A stretch of 64,000 nt of DNA, taken from the NCBI GenBank assembly GCA_031216915.1, contig CM062288.1, forward strand, positions 184,104,596-184,168,595. The letters are read 5' to 3'. Positions 12,516 to 24,465 of the stretch are shown here, piece by piece. The notes beneath the pieces were generated by a model. That model did no database searches and was not told the origin of the DNA. It saw only the letters and a list, made by a program, of their open reading frames with translations. The position numbers and the translations under genes are program-made. This DNA is from Pictodentalium vernedei. Its lineage: Eukaryota > Mollusca > Scaphopoda > Dentaliida > Dentaliidae. Position 1 is the first letter of the stretch. The number at the start of each line of letters is the position of its first letter.

Positions 12516-12769
12516 CAGGCCTGAAAATAAGAAGTCTGACATTTGCAGAATGAGGCCCCAAAGAGGGTGAATTTGATGATGCTATCACATACAGTGGGCC
12601 AATTTATCCTCTAGGTACCTCTTTCTATTTAGTTTTGAGACCCTGATTCAGAATGAGGTTCACAGTGGGTAAATTTAGTGATGCTACCCTGCTATGCAGG
12701 GTAGCATCACTAAATTCACCCTCTGAGGACCTCATTTTGCAGATGACAGGCTGCTTATTTTCTGGCTTG
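12516..12769. mobile_element. 254-bp hAT-like MITE
   Basis: The ends caggcctgaaaataag and cttattttctggcttg are inverted. The 8-bp duplication catgtcac lies at 12508-12515 and 12770-12777. The centre is the palindrome tgctaccctgctatgcagggtagca. It belongs to the same family as 30429-30669 and 38164-38415. Confidence 0.88.
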
Positions 12770-12983
12770 CATGTCACTCTCCTTAACATGGAAAAAAATC
12801 TGCAACAGTTTGTATGACACCACTCACCACAAAAAAACCCATCTGTAGATATCTCCATTGGGTTGAGCCTAATTTCTCTTTGATCATGCTTAAGGGTTCT
12901 CAGGGATCAACTGCTAGGTCTATTGAGTCAGAAAAAATCCATAAATTAAGTAACTGATGACTTAAGTTGATCTAATCGATGAT

Positions 12984-13066
12984 GTGTTCTCTTTGTCAAA
13001 TATTCTCCCTTATTGACTCATCCAGTGGATGAGTCAATAAGGGAGAAAATGTGACAATGAGAACAC
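12984..13066. repeat. Palindrome with gtgttctc arms
   Basis: The arms include attctcccttattgactcat and its inverse, with centre ccagtgg. The stretch 13067-13335 to the next element holds nothing recognised. Confidence 0.65.
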
Positions 13067-13335
13067 AACAAAGTCACTCATTGCCGGAAAGACTAAGTCC
13101 AGTTCCCTCCCAGTAAGATAGTTTGGTCAGTTTATGCAAAAACACACTAAAAACCATTCAGCCGTTCTTTGCTGTTCTTGCTGCAAAAACAAGAACCAAA
13201 ACAGAAAACAAAAAAAAAAAACCAGCTCTAGATTATTCTAGTTTTCATATTCCTATACAACAGTAGGAACAACCCAAAGAATTTCAGTCTCGAGGACCCA
13301 TTTTCTAGAAAACACAACTAGCTGGATAGAAATCT

Positions 13336-13619
13336 AAATTTTATAGTAAATTTCCTTTCTTATTATACCTACCACAATTGTTTACTACAGGCTTGCACTA
13401 CAGTGGAAGTCCCTAACTCGGATAAAATACTCTCTATTTTTGTCTTTCCCAAGCAAGTTGGGAAAGAAAAGTGGTGCAAAAGCACCAATAAAAATAAGCC
13501 AAAACTGGGTCGAGTGCAACCGGCGCAGACCCAGTACGGGACGCTCTCTCCCAAGTACAACTCCACGACTTCCGTTGCCAGTGCGCATATACCATCTCTA
13601 AAGACTCATTCTTTTTGAA
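13336..13619. repeat. DIRS 3' inverted terminal repeat
   Basis: It is the reverse complement of 18884-19157 over about 275 bp with scattered differences. It carries the acaattgtttactacaggc start motif and the paired ctttcccaa...ttgggaaag. Confidence 0.85.
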
Positions 13620-13695
13620 TCCATAAACGTTAGAGTTATGTGATCAGCGGGGAGGAAGGATTCTTACCCGAAGAAGAAGACGGGAGGGCCTGCAT

Positions 13696-13786
13696 GTAAA
13701 CAATTGCGGTAGGTATAATAAGAAAGGAAATTTACTATAAAATTTATATTTCTTATCAACCTACCTTACAATTGTTTACTACAGGC
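13696..13786. repeat. DIRS internal complementary region
   Basis: The left half (gtaaacaattgcggtaggta...tactataaaatt) is complementary to the outermost bases of the 3' repeat. The right half (tttcttatcaacctacctta...actacagg) is complementary to the outermost bases of the 5' repeat. In DIRS elements this region templates completion of the ends during circle formation. Confidence 0.85.
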
Positions 13787-13849
13787 TGAATAGACAATAG
13801 GATGGAGGGAATCATATAACCAACCCACACATAACTCAATTGCACTGGA

Positions 13850-14470
13850 ACCGTGGGCAGAGGAAGAGATCCCTAGTCCTATCAAACCATAGCATCACAA
13901 ACATTAGTAAAAGACAATGAAAGATTAGGCGTATGGTGATGTGCGACGCACAGACAGAAAGGACAGTAACAGCACGCAGCTGGAACTGACCCTGTAAGAA
14001 TCTGAATGGCTGGGATAGACAACAGCCTGAGCAGAAGAAAGCGGGCCCGTAGAACAAAGGTCCTCTGTCTGCTCCTGCAACTGTCGCAGATAAGTGGAAA
14101 AGGTAGCATTTCTCCAGTAGGCTGCCAGCATAACATCTGACAACATGACGGAGTTAGTATAAGCCCCGAGAGGAAGACAATGCATGCACCTCGTGGCAGA
14201 AAAACCAGTGGAGGGAGTGCCTCCTTGAAAAAGAAAAGCAACTCCACTGCTTGTCTCGAAAAAAACACTATGGAGGAGACAGGACCCGATAAAAGACATG
14301 TACGAAGGCACAATGAAGTCGGGTCGACCTGAAACCTCCTCGGGCGACTTTGGCAAAGAAAGTTGCGATGTAGAGGGAGACATGCCAGAACCGCCACTAA
14401 TAGAGAGCGGAGCAGATTGATCCACACCCACCGAGGTGACAGGGGTGGGAACGAAAGCATTCGACAACTG
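13850..14470 (-). pseudogene. DIRS tyrosine recombinase remnant
   Basis: The frames carry SDVMLAAYWRNATFSTYL near 14095-14160, the C-terminal region of DIRS-type tyrosine recombinases, where the family reads DILRAAGW...STF..FYL. Upstream lies a segment ending FFSRQAVELLFF. The reading changes frame at least twice, so no intact catalytic domain can be read. In a live element the enzyme integrates the circular DNA copy without a target duplication. It lies directly 3' of the RNase H part and 5' of the complementary region, the normal DIRS order. Confidence 0.7.
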
Positions 14471-15900
14471 CAGGTTTATATCTGGGCTAGAACCTGAGGC
14501 AGAATTGGAACCGGCAGGAAGGCGTAGCCGACAAGACTGTTCCAAAGGAAGGATGAAGCGTCCATGGTGAAAGCCAGAGCATCTGGAAATGGGGATACGA
14601 AAGTGTCCACCTGATGGTTCCAACGAGTCGCAAAGATATCAATCTGGGGACGACACCAGAGATCGCAAAGAGACTGGAACAGCGCCATGGGAAGCATCCA
14701 CCCGATGGAAAAGAACCTGCCCCGTCGGGACAGGGAGTCGGCTAGGAAGGTCAGACGACCGGGAAGGTGACAAACCACTACTCCGGCGTTGACATCCTGA
14801 GCGAGCAGTAGAAGCTCCTGAACCAATGCATACATGGGAACATAGAGCGTGCCACCCAGGTTACGAATGTAAACGACCATCATAGAATTGTCAGACCACA
14901 GAAAGACCTGACAATTCTAAAAACGGGGGATCCACTGCCGGAAACACAGAAGAAGAGCAAGAAGCTCCTTCTGGTTGACATGAAGAGCTGCTAGATCCTG
15001 GTCCCATGACCCATGAAGGAAAAGACCTAGAGGATCCAACGTCACACCCCATCCGAGATCGCTGGCGATTACCATCAGAACACAATCAGACGTGGGGAAG
15101 TACAACGGAACTCCCTGCATAATCCACTGAACATCTGTTAGGGGAGAAGGTGACGAGGAAGAGACTCCGGTAACAGAAGCACTAGAACCAGAGGATCGAC
15201 ATTCAGCCTCCAATGATTGAGCAAAAATTGCTGGAGAGGTCAGACATGCAGTCGACCTAGAGGAATGAGATCCATCACCGAAATGCAGAGACCAAGCAGT
15301 CGGGGAAGACTCCGAGCTGATGAAGTCCATCCCAGATGACAAGATGGAGAAGGGACCAGGTCCGACTTCTCTCTGTTGACTCTGAACCCTAGTGACGTGA
15401 GTAGGCTCAACAGTGTGACGGCATCAGACTCCAGAAAAGCAGCACTGGATTGCCTCTGGAGGATATCAACTAGACAAGCCGAAGAAGATACCCTGGACTG
15501 TGTGCGATGTAAGACTAACACATGCAACATCAGACAGGTGAAGGCCCAAGGATCCAGACCGAGGCCAAAGGGAATGGCCTTGAACTGGAAAACATCCTGG
15601 GGAAAGGAGCGGCGAACAGATCTGAAAGCCTCCATGCTGAACTAAGGAGCAATGATAGACTGCGTCAGAATACTCAGATTGAAAACCTATCTGAGTCGGC
15701 CGTCCTTCTTCGGCACCAAGAACATGCAGGAACAAAATCCCACTGAGAGAAAGTTCTTGATGACCTCGATTGCCTCCTTTGACAGGAGATCGCCAATCTC
15801 TTGTGATCAAAAGTTCCCAACGTGTAACGTTGAAAGGGACTCATGTTGGAAGAGGCACTCTCTACTTAGTGGAATGCCTCAACCTGGGATGAAATCGAGG
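14470..15900 (-). pseudogene. DIRS reverse transcriptase and RNase H remnant
   Basis: In order from the 5' side: EAIEVIKNFLSVGF...FLVPKKDGRLR (about 15790-15650), FKAIPFGLGLDPWAFTCLML, LLTSLGFRVNREKSDLVPS (about 15420-15350), then RNase H motifs SDLGWGVTLDP, HVNQKELLALLLCFRQW and SDNSMMVVYIRNLGGT (about 15080-14850). Last come LADSLSRRGR and CRPQIDIFATRWNHQVDTFV, the signature end of DIRS RNase H. The catalytic box expected as YLDD reads CLVD. A stop follows KKDGRLR and several frameshifts divide the rest. The product is not functional. Confidence 0.88.
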
Positions 15901-15949
15901 TGACTACTGCTGACGCCTACCCCACCCTGTGAGTGAGTAGAAGTGGCGG

Positions 15950-18420
15950 TAGGAGGATCAGCCCTTAGCTTCGCAGAGGAAGCAGAGGGATACTTGTTAG
16001 GCTTTGGACGGCACCTGCCTCCAACAGAAGGCCGATCAAGCTGACTAAGCAGCAGCAGATCAATGGAATGACAAAGGAAGCCATCCCGGACCGTCGCCAT
16101 GGAACCATGGAATAGTCACAGACCCGTCGAAAGAGGCAGATCGAAGAGCAGTGCACTGCCCCTCAAGAAGGGGACGTCTTGTGTCCAGCACAGCGTACCT
16201 GAAAACTAATTCCAAGCTAGCCGGATTACAGGCAAGTGAGTGAGAAGATGCATGAGCGCCTTGAACAGCACACACAAAACAAAACCTGTTTGTCGTCAAA
16301 CTCAACTGGGAGAAGATAAGCAGCAAATAAGCCTAACCTGGACTCCAGAGTCTCCATATGGCTGAGGAGTTGGAGTCCCGATCCAGGACCGTCAACATCT
16401 GACAGACTGACGGATTGGCGAAATCGTAGGAACAATAACGCACCAGAGGCAAAAAGTGTCAACCTTGATGAAGAATGACGTCTTTATAGCCTTGGAACTC
16501 AGCTTAGAGTCCAAAGTGGTAAATGCTTCAACTACCTGTACCGACAGGCATAGTCGAAGGCGCCCAGAAGCATGTTGCTCCACAGGCTGTAGGCGTCGGA
16601 CCGATGGTCGCAGCCGGGCTGACACTGTCGGCTGGTTTGACGGTCTGAGACCTGGAAGGGACTCAAACACAAAGTCAAGAGCTGCCCCCAAGTCAGAAGA
16701 CTGTTGGATCTCGACGTCAGGAATATCAAACTCATCCCCCGACTCGGAAGACACATAGCCCATCATGGGCAAACCAGCTGACGCCTCCCATGGTGTAGGC
16801 ACACCAGGGAATCAGAAAGCGGCCTGTTTCCAATCCTGGGAGGCGGCGTCACAGGGGGCGCCCGGAAACCACTCGTAGCCTCACTGGAAGCAACGGAAAA
16901 GGCTCTTGGACAGAACCTAAGCGAGCAAGGAGAGGGCCTCCCTAAGCTCACTGACTGTCGGAACGGAACGCTGTGGGAACGAACCGACAAAGTGGTTTCA
17001 CTCCTGACCCATTTACCAGTGAAGGGTCACGATCCTCAAATACACCCGACGAGGGGCGACAGGCTGCAGCCGAAAACATCTGAAGGCAGATGTGTATTGG
17101 GTATCACATACCCCGAGGATCAACAGAGCGGAAACTCAGGAGAGTCGCCGCGGACCTCTGCGGGACAGAAGGTCGAGGTTGCACAAAAAGCGTTGGACAC
17201 ACAAAACTGGCCATGGGACCAGAGTGTGTGGACGGAAACGCCACGGAGCTCATGGTGACCCCACCATGAACATCCGAATCCAATGAGAAAAACTGAGGTA
17301 CTCGACGACTGAGAGACCACAGTAGAGGGTTCGGCCAGCAGCCCCTTCCAACTTCACCAAGTTGAAGTCAGGGAAGGCTGTGGCCAATACCCCTCGTCTA
17401 CACTACCAGACATCCCTGCAGACCCCTGCAGGGATAAAACTGCTGTGCTCAATGGCTGAGGACACAGCATGGGGGTTCGGTCGGCAGCCACTTCCGACTT
17501 CGCCGAGTTGAAGTCAGGGAAGGCTGAGGCCGATACCCACAACCACATTACAGACATCACTGCAGACCCCTGCAGGGTTAAGCCAAGGCTGGCTAAAACA
17601 GTGATCGATGACGTTGTAGAAGGGACAGCAGTAGCAGCATATACGACGGGAGCTGTTGAAACTGGCGGAAAAGGGTAGAGAGCAACCTAGCTCGGACTCC
17701 AAAGGAGGAGTCACACCCCTAGTGACAGCCTCAATGTCGACTGGAGAGGGTGCATAGTCCCAGAACCAGGCAACTCTTCACCAGATATCCAACAGCTCCC
17801 GCAGTATCCACCACAGTAAAAAAAACTGCACATCCCCTACGGATGAGGAATAACTCTCACCAGACCTGGTCGTGTCGGGAGGCCATGAAACGACAGCGTT
17901 CTTCACCCCCGTGGGTGCGGGAGGAGCTGAACATCCCCCACGGAAAGGGTATAATGCTCACCAGGTGTGGTCATGTTGGGAGGCCCCGAAACAAGAGTGT
18001 CCCCCCCTCCCCCCCTGGAGGAACAGCCACGAGAACGCACCAAAAGCGAGGGCAAAAGGAATTGCCCTAAAGGAACTGAACTGGAAATAACAGAGGTGAG
18101 AGCAGTAGAAGAAAAAGGTGAACTCAACAGATACAGAAAGTAGAACACCCCCAACTATGAAAGAAGGTGGCAGAAAAAATAACCGGTGGGTACACGACAG
18201 AACCCAGACGGCCGACAGGGACCTAAAAAAGAGAAATTCAGCCCTCAACAGAGTGAAGAAATTCTGTCCATACAGTCCCTCATTGACACCTAACTCCAAT
18301 AATATTATTTTTATATCCGAACCGCGTAGACACAATGTCGAAAAACATTCGCGAAATCGGAATATATAAATAAAATTCAATGAGAATGTGGTTGAAAATA
18401 TTAACAAGAATATATAAAAC
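15950..18420 (-). pseudogene. DIRS ORF1 (gag-like) region, low complexity and broken
   Basis: By position this should hold the gag-like ORF1 of the element. Several minus-strand frames of 60-150 codons overlap, none with a domain I recognise. One (16392-16802) has an acidic start with SSESGDEFDIPDVE. Two imperfect internal duplications are visible: 17320-17440 against 17470-17585 (ttgaagtcagggaaggctg, cagacccctgcaggg), and 17858-17900 against 17958-17995 (gctcaccag...gggaggcc). The assignment rests on location rather than homology. Confidence 0.45.
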
Positions 18421-18495
18421 ACAGTCCTGTTATTATAAGATCTTCAGATCCATAATTCCAGTCACAGGAAAACCATTATCGACAAGTTGAATTAT

Positions 18496-18822
18496 TTATT
18501 TATTTATTGATGTTTTTAAGATCACATATTTATGCACAATGGCTAATCATGACCGTGACAGTTTTACGGGTGGAGGAAGCCGGAGTACCCGGAGAGAACC
18601 ACCGAGCAACGACGAGCAGCTGCCAGCTCCCCAACATCGTAACTCCGCACTGCAGCACAGGCAGGGTTAGATTGGTTGAAGACATGCGTACCATCGACGT
18701 GCAGTACGCCTTAGTACATGGCGCCGTCGTGCCCCCCACGCGGGCAATGGAGATGAAGTGTCTTGCCCAAGGACACAACACGGTTGCTGCAGGTGGGATT
18801 CGAACCGAGGACCTCTCGGACG
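18496..18822 (-). mobile_element. SINE type S1 inside the DIRS element, 11-bp target duplication
   Basis: The tail (ttta)n starts at the left and the body reads acgggtggaggaagccggag. A partial tRNA-like B box (gggattcgaaccgaggacct) lies near the right end. The duplication agttgaattat is at 18485-18495 and 18823-18833. The A-box end is truncated. Confidence 0.85.
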
Positions 18823-18883
18823 AGTTGAATTATAACTGTTTCATAATGCAAATGGCGATGACACATCCTTCACGTGTCTCGGA

Positions 18884-19157
18884 CAAAAAAAGAATGATGA
18901 ATTGATGACTGCACTGCGCATTGGTTAATGGAAGTCGTGGATTTGTACTAAGGGAAGAATGTCCCATACTGAGTGTGTGCCGATGGCGCTCTGCCCAGTT
19001 TTGGCTTATTTTTTTTTCTGTGGTGTTTTTTACACCACTTTTCTTTCCCACATCTCTTGGGAAAGATTAAAATAGAGAGTATTTTATCTGAGTTAGGGTC
19101 TTCCACAGTAGTGCAAGCCTGTAGTAAACAATTGTAAGGTAGGTTGATAAGAAATAT
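18884..19157. repeat. DIRS 5' inverted terminal repeat
   Basis: It is the partner of 13336-13619. It ends with gtagtaaacaattgtaaggt and ggttgataagaaatat. Beyond it (19158-19516) the only repeated word is aattcaagcacttttcaagg, in three degenerate copies at 19300-19410. Confidence 0.85.
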
Positions 19158-19516
19158 ATCATCTCTGAGTGCAACAAGGTGCAATCTGTAATGTTAAAGA
19201 TATAAATATCAAAGAGATGTGCTTTCTGACCAATGTTGTGACATCGCATGTCTGTGTGGAGGGTTATCATTGAATGTCTTATCTCAGAGGTTGTAGGTAA
19301 ACTGAATTCAAGTACTTTTCAAGGAGGATGGCAGAAAATATGTACTCTTCAAGGATAGAAACAAATTCAAGCACTTTTCAAGGACGGGACCAAAATTCAA
19401 GGACTTTTAATTTGAAGCATGGGCCTTTTGATTCCAAGTACAATGCACTATATAAATGAACCACCGAACCTGCATTTCAAATAAAGCCCAAATATTAACT
19501 TCCAGCTCTCTACCAG

Positions 19517-19767
19517 TTAACTGGTAGAGAGCTACATTATTTTTGGCCATCAAATCTTGTACACGTGTCCTTTGCCCTGTTACAATTTATGGGAGAGTAC
19601 CTTTGGGCACTCTTCCATAAATTGTAACATGGAAAACTCTCACAGACTAAATAATATTGCTTCAAAGATAATACAAATCAAATCCAGTGAATATGAGCCT
19701 TCAAGTTGTGGTACCTGCACTTCAGAAAAAAAGACCAAATATAGTCTTCTGGCACTCTACCAGTTAA
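19517..19767. mobile_element. TTAA palindrome TT3
   Basis: It starts TTAActggtagagagct and ends ggcactctaccagTTAA. The centre is gttacaatttatgggagagt and its inverse. It belongs to the same family as 26631, 31655, 32542 and 48049. Confidence 0.75.
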
Positions 19768-20218
19768 AAGTAACTGTTCTGAAACAAGAAAGTTTGTCAG
19801 AACAGTATATAGGCCATGTACAGTACTGTGATCACAAAAGTGGAAGAAAGTTTGCTTGCCTGTCGATTTAGTTGCAGCTAAATCACGCTTCCCAATCGCG
19901 ATTTAATTGTCGTGCGATAAAGTCAGTCGATGCTAAATTCCGCTGAAATCGAGCTTATGAAAACACACTGACATTGTTCCATCAAACCAAAATCGCGATA
20001 GAATAAATGGACCGACGAATGTTGTAGGCATTAGAATGCAAATGAACATGTCTTTTAACACCGGCACTGAAGAGCATCATAAAGTATATTTTGACGTTTG
20101 GATGCATTCAATGAATGAAAGAATGTGTAAACTAGTCAACTTACAAACAATTCACAAGACCTTTGGAATCGACGATCGTGTAAATTAATCATGCTTCCCC
20201 TACCCGTGACATTTGAAT

Positions 20219-20312
20219 ACAGGAGAGGTCGGCCCCAAACGAAGTCCGCCCAAAACAAAGTCGGCCCATGGGAGAAGTCAGCCCCAAATGAAGTCGGCCC
20301 ATGGGAGAAGTA
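20219..20312 (+). repeat. Short tandem repeat aagtcggcccatgggag
   Basis: Four or five degenerate units of about 19-24 bp (gaagtcggcccatgggagaa, gaagtcagccccaaat) are present. The surrounding 19768-21009 shows only a small palindrome near 20595-20680 and no gene. Confidence 0.6.
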
Positions 20313-21009
20313 TTATAGAATAAATTTTATTAAGGTTGTACTCACTTTTATGTTAGAAATTAAAAAAATATGAGATTAAATAACTTATCCAACATGTTCA
20401 AACTAAACTTATCCAACACTGAATTGAAGCATCAATCTTCCACGAACTTTCACGTCTACACAAAGGTAAAAAAACAAGACTGCATTTTTTCATACATCTC
20501 AGTGGTGTACTTAAGGATCGACAAAACGGCGAAATACAGAAATAGTGTATCAAAATTTCAGTAAAGAATAGGTGATAATGCTGTCTTGTTTTTTTATCAC
20601 TAATAATACAATTACCTAACGTCAGTTCCTAGAATGCTCTTCTGGCTTTCTAGGAATTAATGTTATGTACTGGTATTTTCAATGGTTAAAAAACATGACT
20701 ACATTTAGTGTATTGAAATTTCAGTAAATCACTGTCATTGGTAACCCCATTAACTGCTACATTTATGTCTGTTTTCCTCTGTTAATACTGCCTATTTTTG
20801 GTCACTGATAACACCATTACCTGCTACGTTTATGTCTTCTTTCCTCTGTTAATACTGCTTATTTTTTTATAATCTTAATTAAAAACTGAAAAAAACTTAT
20901 CTTGTCATTTTTGCTCTTTGAAAGGATCTTACAAAACCCACCAACCCAAAAAGGCATTTTTTTTGGCCACTCAGTCAAAAGAAGCCATCTTATGTTTTGT
21001 CCACTTCCA

Positions 21010-21218
21010 TGTTAGTTAATCTCCATTCAAATCCAACTACGTTGTCAGTTTTTAGTTTCAGAAACATAACTTATGACCCCTCATTGGAACGAGCTTGTTG
21101 CGCACATTCCAATGAGGGGTCATAAGCCATGTTTTTGAGACAAAAAACGAAGAGTTTTAGTTATTCAAGAAATTGTTTTCCATGTGTCGTCTGCTGTCTG
21201 CATTGGGGAAAGAGTTAA
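21010..21218. mobile_element. TTAA palindrome TT1, left end decayed
   Basis: The central words aacttatgacccctcattgg and ccaatgaggggtcataagcc are inverted, and the right end is ggggaaagagTTAA. From 21219 to 22129 I see no gene or definable element. Confidence 0.6.
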
Positions 21219-22129
21219 CAAAATAAATATAAAATGAAATACTCACTCTCTCCCTTCCGTTGTTACATTTGTATGCATGCAATCTTCCAACTCGAAATAT
21301 CAGGTGGGAATTGCCCACAACTCATTTGAGAAAAAGGACACCTTACTGTAGCAAATCAGAGGATGACCAAAGCAGTATTAAACTATGAAAACTAGCCGAG
21401 ACCAATGTTTGTTCAACATAATTGGGGAGGTGGACTTGATCACTTCTCGGCTTTTTAATCCTTTCAAAACATTAGCATGGAGGTGTTCACAACTTCTGGT
21501 TACAAAATTGGTTTATGACACGTAAACTGTGGGAGTGAGCTTACACCTAATCTCCCCGATCACTTCTTGAGTTTAAGCCTTTCAAAACATTTATGTCAAT
21601 CCAGCGGCCATAAAAACTATTTGCTAAAAGGGTTTGTAACAACCGGAGCCTCCATGAACCCACTTTTGTTATGCCCTATCCACCCGCAGGTCATATCACT
21701 AGTCATTAGGAAGTCGAAGCCTTTCAAAACATAAGCTGAGAAATAATAACATGCCTCAGAAAGAAGGTTTATGATTACGACACACCTAAAAGTGGCATTG
21801 TTTCCCAATGATATATAAGTCCAAGTAAAACTACAACTGGCAGAATCTGACTTGACTTGAACTTGCAGAATCTATATTTTCATTATATGAAAAACAAGGT
21901 TAAAATTCAAACAAAATCATAATGGCTACTTTTGATGAAAACAAGAGGGTGCAAGCTTTAGATACGGATATTTTCCGTTGGTGCAATGCTAAGATTGTTT
22001 TGATAATGCAATATGAAGTTTCTTTCGATGGGTGGAGGAAATCTTACAACAGAATTATGGATCAAGGTGAGTTCCTTAATTTTCTAAAAATATTTATTGG
22101 TGTTTTAAAGTCCCTTTTTTGCAGCTCCG

Positions 22130-22315
22130 ACAAATTTTGATCACAACAAAGACTTTGCCCAAAAATTTGAACCCATGCTGCCAATTTTAGAGGACTTCCA
22201 CCCAGGTAATTGTTCAACTTAGTTGCTCCTATTTTGCCACTAAAACAGAAAACAAACACCGGTTTACCACAGAAAACAAGCACACCCCCCCCCCCCCCCA
22301 CCCCTCCCCCCATTA
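22130..22315 (-). mobile_element. Fragment of SINE-like repeat S2 plus a C-run
   Basis: The words ttttagaggacttccaccca and ggtttaccacagaaaacaag match the head part of S2 at 39824-40045. A run of 15 C follows at 22285-22299. Beyond it, 22316-23329 holds one possible hAT-like end (tagagatgtcgtgatta, 22583) but no partner. Confidence 0.4.
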
Positions 22316-23329
22316 ATGGGCCCAGTTCCCAAGCTTCCCTCTGGGCATTTGTCCTGATAACGCTCGACTGGAGACCAATTTCAACGTCATCACCAACAAT
22401 ACCGGATTAACCTTGTAGCATATGCTACGGGCCCCGCGCCTCCGTTTTCTGATTACTGATCGGCGGGCCCTGTCTGATCAAATATATGTGCTACCGTTCA
22501 GCATTAGTGAGCAGAGCTTGGCATAGACTCATTATCTGTAATTAACGACAGAACCGTGTTCCGTACTGTAAGATTAATAGCTCCCTAGAGATGTCGTGAT
22601 TATTCAATTAGTCGACTGGCCATCGACTGTTGCGGTAGTCGATAGTTTTTATTTTTAGTGGATCATAGTTCATTTTTAAAGTGGTACAAGTTGGGTTTAA
22701 ATTGTACTGTGTAATGAGGTGAATGAATAGTTAGATTATTAAAATGAAATGTTTAACCATAGTTACTTGTAATAGCCCATGGCCTTTGTTTTCTGCATGA
22801 TTGTGCAACAATGTAATTTTAAAGACACCAAGCCTTGCCATTTGACAAATCTCTATTCTCTGTAGTATTAACCATCACTCTGTTAATCATTACTAAAGAG
22901 TATCATTCAAATGGAGTACCTTTGAATAATTTGCAGTTTGGGAAATCATTACAGACTGCAGAATAAACAGAATCTTTGGTCCTGTACACTCGAATGATCC
23001 CATTGGTACAATCTGAACCATAAAAATTAGAAAATTGTCACAAGACTCACAATGGTCAATTCACTTGTGGTACTTAGTTGGAACTTTTGTAGGAATGGAG
23101 GGAGTTTTATGTTTGAAATTTCTGGACACTGGTTAGAGAAATGAAACACTTGCACAAATGTCCTTCCGTTTAAATTCTTCAGATGAATCTGCAATATTTT
23201 GGCAATATCTGAACACGGAAGTGTACACATTCAAACATCGTCACTTTTAAATTTGTTTTGTAAGCATATCAGAGATTGCCTGTGGAATTTATGGGAAACA
23301 AATATTAATCAACTAACCGTGGATTATAT

Positions 23330-23746
23330 GCCCCACAAAGTAGAGTTTCTGTTTCTCAGGCCATTTTTTGTAAAATTGCATGTGGGCCAGTGTGGGCAGG
23401 TGTTTTTTTATTTTATTTTTTAATTTTTGTAATTATTTCTTTGCCATCAAAAGTTCATGTTCTTGGTTTGTTTTATGTTTTAGGCCTCAAAATCTACAGA
23501 ATAGCATGGGTGGTGGTGTATTTCGTCCCATGAGTGCAAGAAGGCTTTGCAATGCTAAAGCACTGCAAAGCCTTGTTGCACTCAAGGGACAAATTTATCA
23601 ATTTTATTAACTTGGGTAAAATATCAGATATAAACAATTTAATTTTTCATTTTTCCAGTTTGCATTGGTTATAAAAAACAGAGCAAAAGGACCATGTGGG
23701 AAGGTCTGAGAAATGGATTTTTAACTTTTTTAGGCCTTAATGCTGG
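23330..23746. mobile_element. Palindromic element PE, copy 1
   Basis: The ends cccacaaagtag...tctgtttctcaggcc and ggtctgagaaatggatttt are inverted. The centre aaggctttgcaatgctaaag and its inverse form a hairpin flanked by agtgcaaga/ttgcactcaa. Other copies are at 31926-32333 and 40838-41397. Confidence 0.7.
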
Positions 23747-23920
23747 TGATTAATCGACTTCGAAAACTGAAATTCCTGACAGTCCTATAGCCCCACAAAG
23801 AGTGATATTCAATAAAGCCCTGTGATGCAGGGTTTGCAATCAACAAATCACTAAACTATGAGGAAAATCTACACAATGTTACTCTGGGAGGGCATTAGTT
23901 ATACTTCATCAATTTTCTAA

Positions 23921-24275
23921 TTTATTTATTTATTGGTGTTTTTAAGGTCACATATTTCTGCACTGGCTAATCATGACCATGACAGTTTTACGGGTGGAGG
24001 AAGCCCGAGTACCCAGAGAGAACCACCGAGCAACGGCGAACAACTGTCAGCTCCCCAACATACTAACTCCACACAAGCAGGGTTAGCATTGGTTGAAGAC
24101 AAGTGCACCATCGACGTGCAGTACGTCTTAGTACACAGTGCCACCGAGCCCCCACGTGGGCAATGGGGTGAAGTGTCTTGCCCAAGGACACAACACGGTT
24201 TCCGCAGATGGGGTTTGAACCGAGGACCTCTCGGCTTGCAGCCTGCGCCTCTACCTACTGAGCCACCCTGCCCCC
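23921..24275 (-). mobile_element. Full-length SINE S1 with tRNA-like head and 15-bp target duplication
   Basis: Read on the minus strand, the head (24275-24205) has an A-box-like tggctcagtaggtagagg and a B-box-like ggtcctcggttcaaacc, so it derives from a tRNA and can carry an internal RNA polymerase III promoter. The body (cttgggcaagacacttc, ctgtaaaac side cgggtgg) and the tail (aaataaataaat) follow. The exact 15-bp repeat tcatcaattttctaa at 23906-23920 and 24276-24290 shows LINE-driven insertion. It sits 52 bp from ceramide synthase exon 2. Confidence 0.93.
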
Positions 24276-24341
24276 TCATCAATTTTCTAAACAAAAGGCC
24301 TATCCAAAACTCACTACACAGAGTCTCTCAAACTAATTTAC

Positions 24342-24465
24342 CTCAACGATATTCTCCTTAGGACGTTTGTTCTTTCTGTACATATTTTCAAGGATATCAT
24401 TTTTCTCAGCTTTTCGGCGAACATTTTCTTTTATATAAACTAGTCCCACAGGTTGAGCAACATAT
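24342..24465 (-). CDS. CERS: Ceramide synthase, coding exon 2
   Basis: This 124-bp minus-strand exon is bounded by a pyrimidine-rich acceptor (ctttctttttttttgcag) and a donor GAG/gtaaat at 24341. The first base completes the Arg codon started in exon 1, and 41 whole codons follow (residues 63-103). They include YVAQPVGLVYIKENVRRKAE and NDILENMYRKNKRPKENIVE. In ceramide synthases this segment (family pattern RxVA.P.....IK...R, then PN..LE..F) links the first membrane helix to the homeobox-like domain. Phase 0 at its end matches exon 3. The 21-kb intron that follows carries the DIRS and satellite elements. Confidence 0.93.

Larger units (their letters stand above)
13336..19157 (-). mobile_element. 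DIRS-like retrotransposon, nearly full length but degenerate
   Basis: Inverted terminal repeats lie at 13336-13619 and 18884-19157. They share actacaggcttgcactac, ggataaaatactctctattt and ctttcccaa. A third copy of both outer ends, joined head to tail, is at 13696-13786: this is the internal complementary region that defines DIRS elements. Between the repeats, on the minus strand and in the expected order, lie gag-like, reverse transcriptase, RNase H and tyrosine recombinase remains, broken by stops and frameshifts. A SINE (18496-18822) entered the 5' part. The element is co-oriented with the ceramide synthase whose intron it occupies. The base composition of its interior is richer in GC than the surroundings. 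Confidence 0.9.

Noticed and set aside
13403..13618. Small plus-strand gene of 71 codons
   Set aside because: It lies entirely in the DIRS terminal repeat, and its inverted partner has the corresponding frame only by repeat identity.
22583..23790. hAT-like element from tagagatgtcgtgatta to an end near 23,745-23,790
   Set aside because: The right side shows gattaatcgact but no matching terminus or 8-bp duplication.
24205..24275. A tRNA gene on the minus strand
   Set aside because: A- and B-box-like words exist, but no acceptor stem pairing or cloverleaf is evident, and it continues into the SINE body with a 15-bp target duplication.
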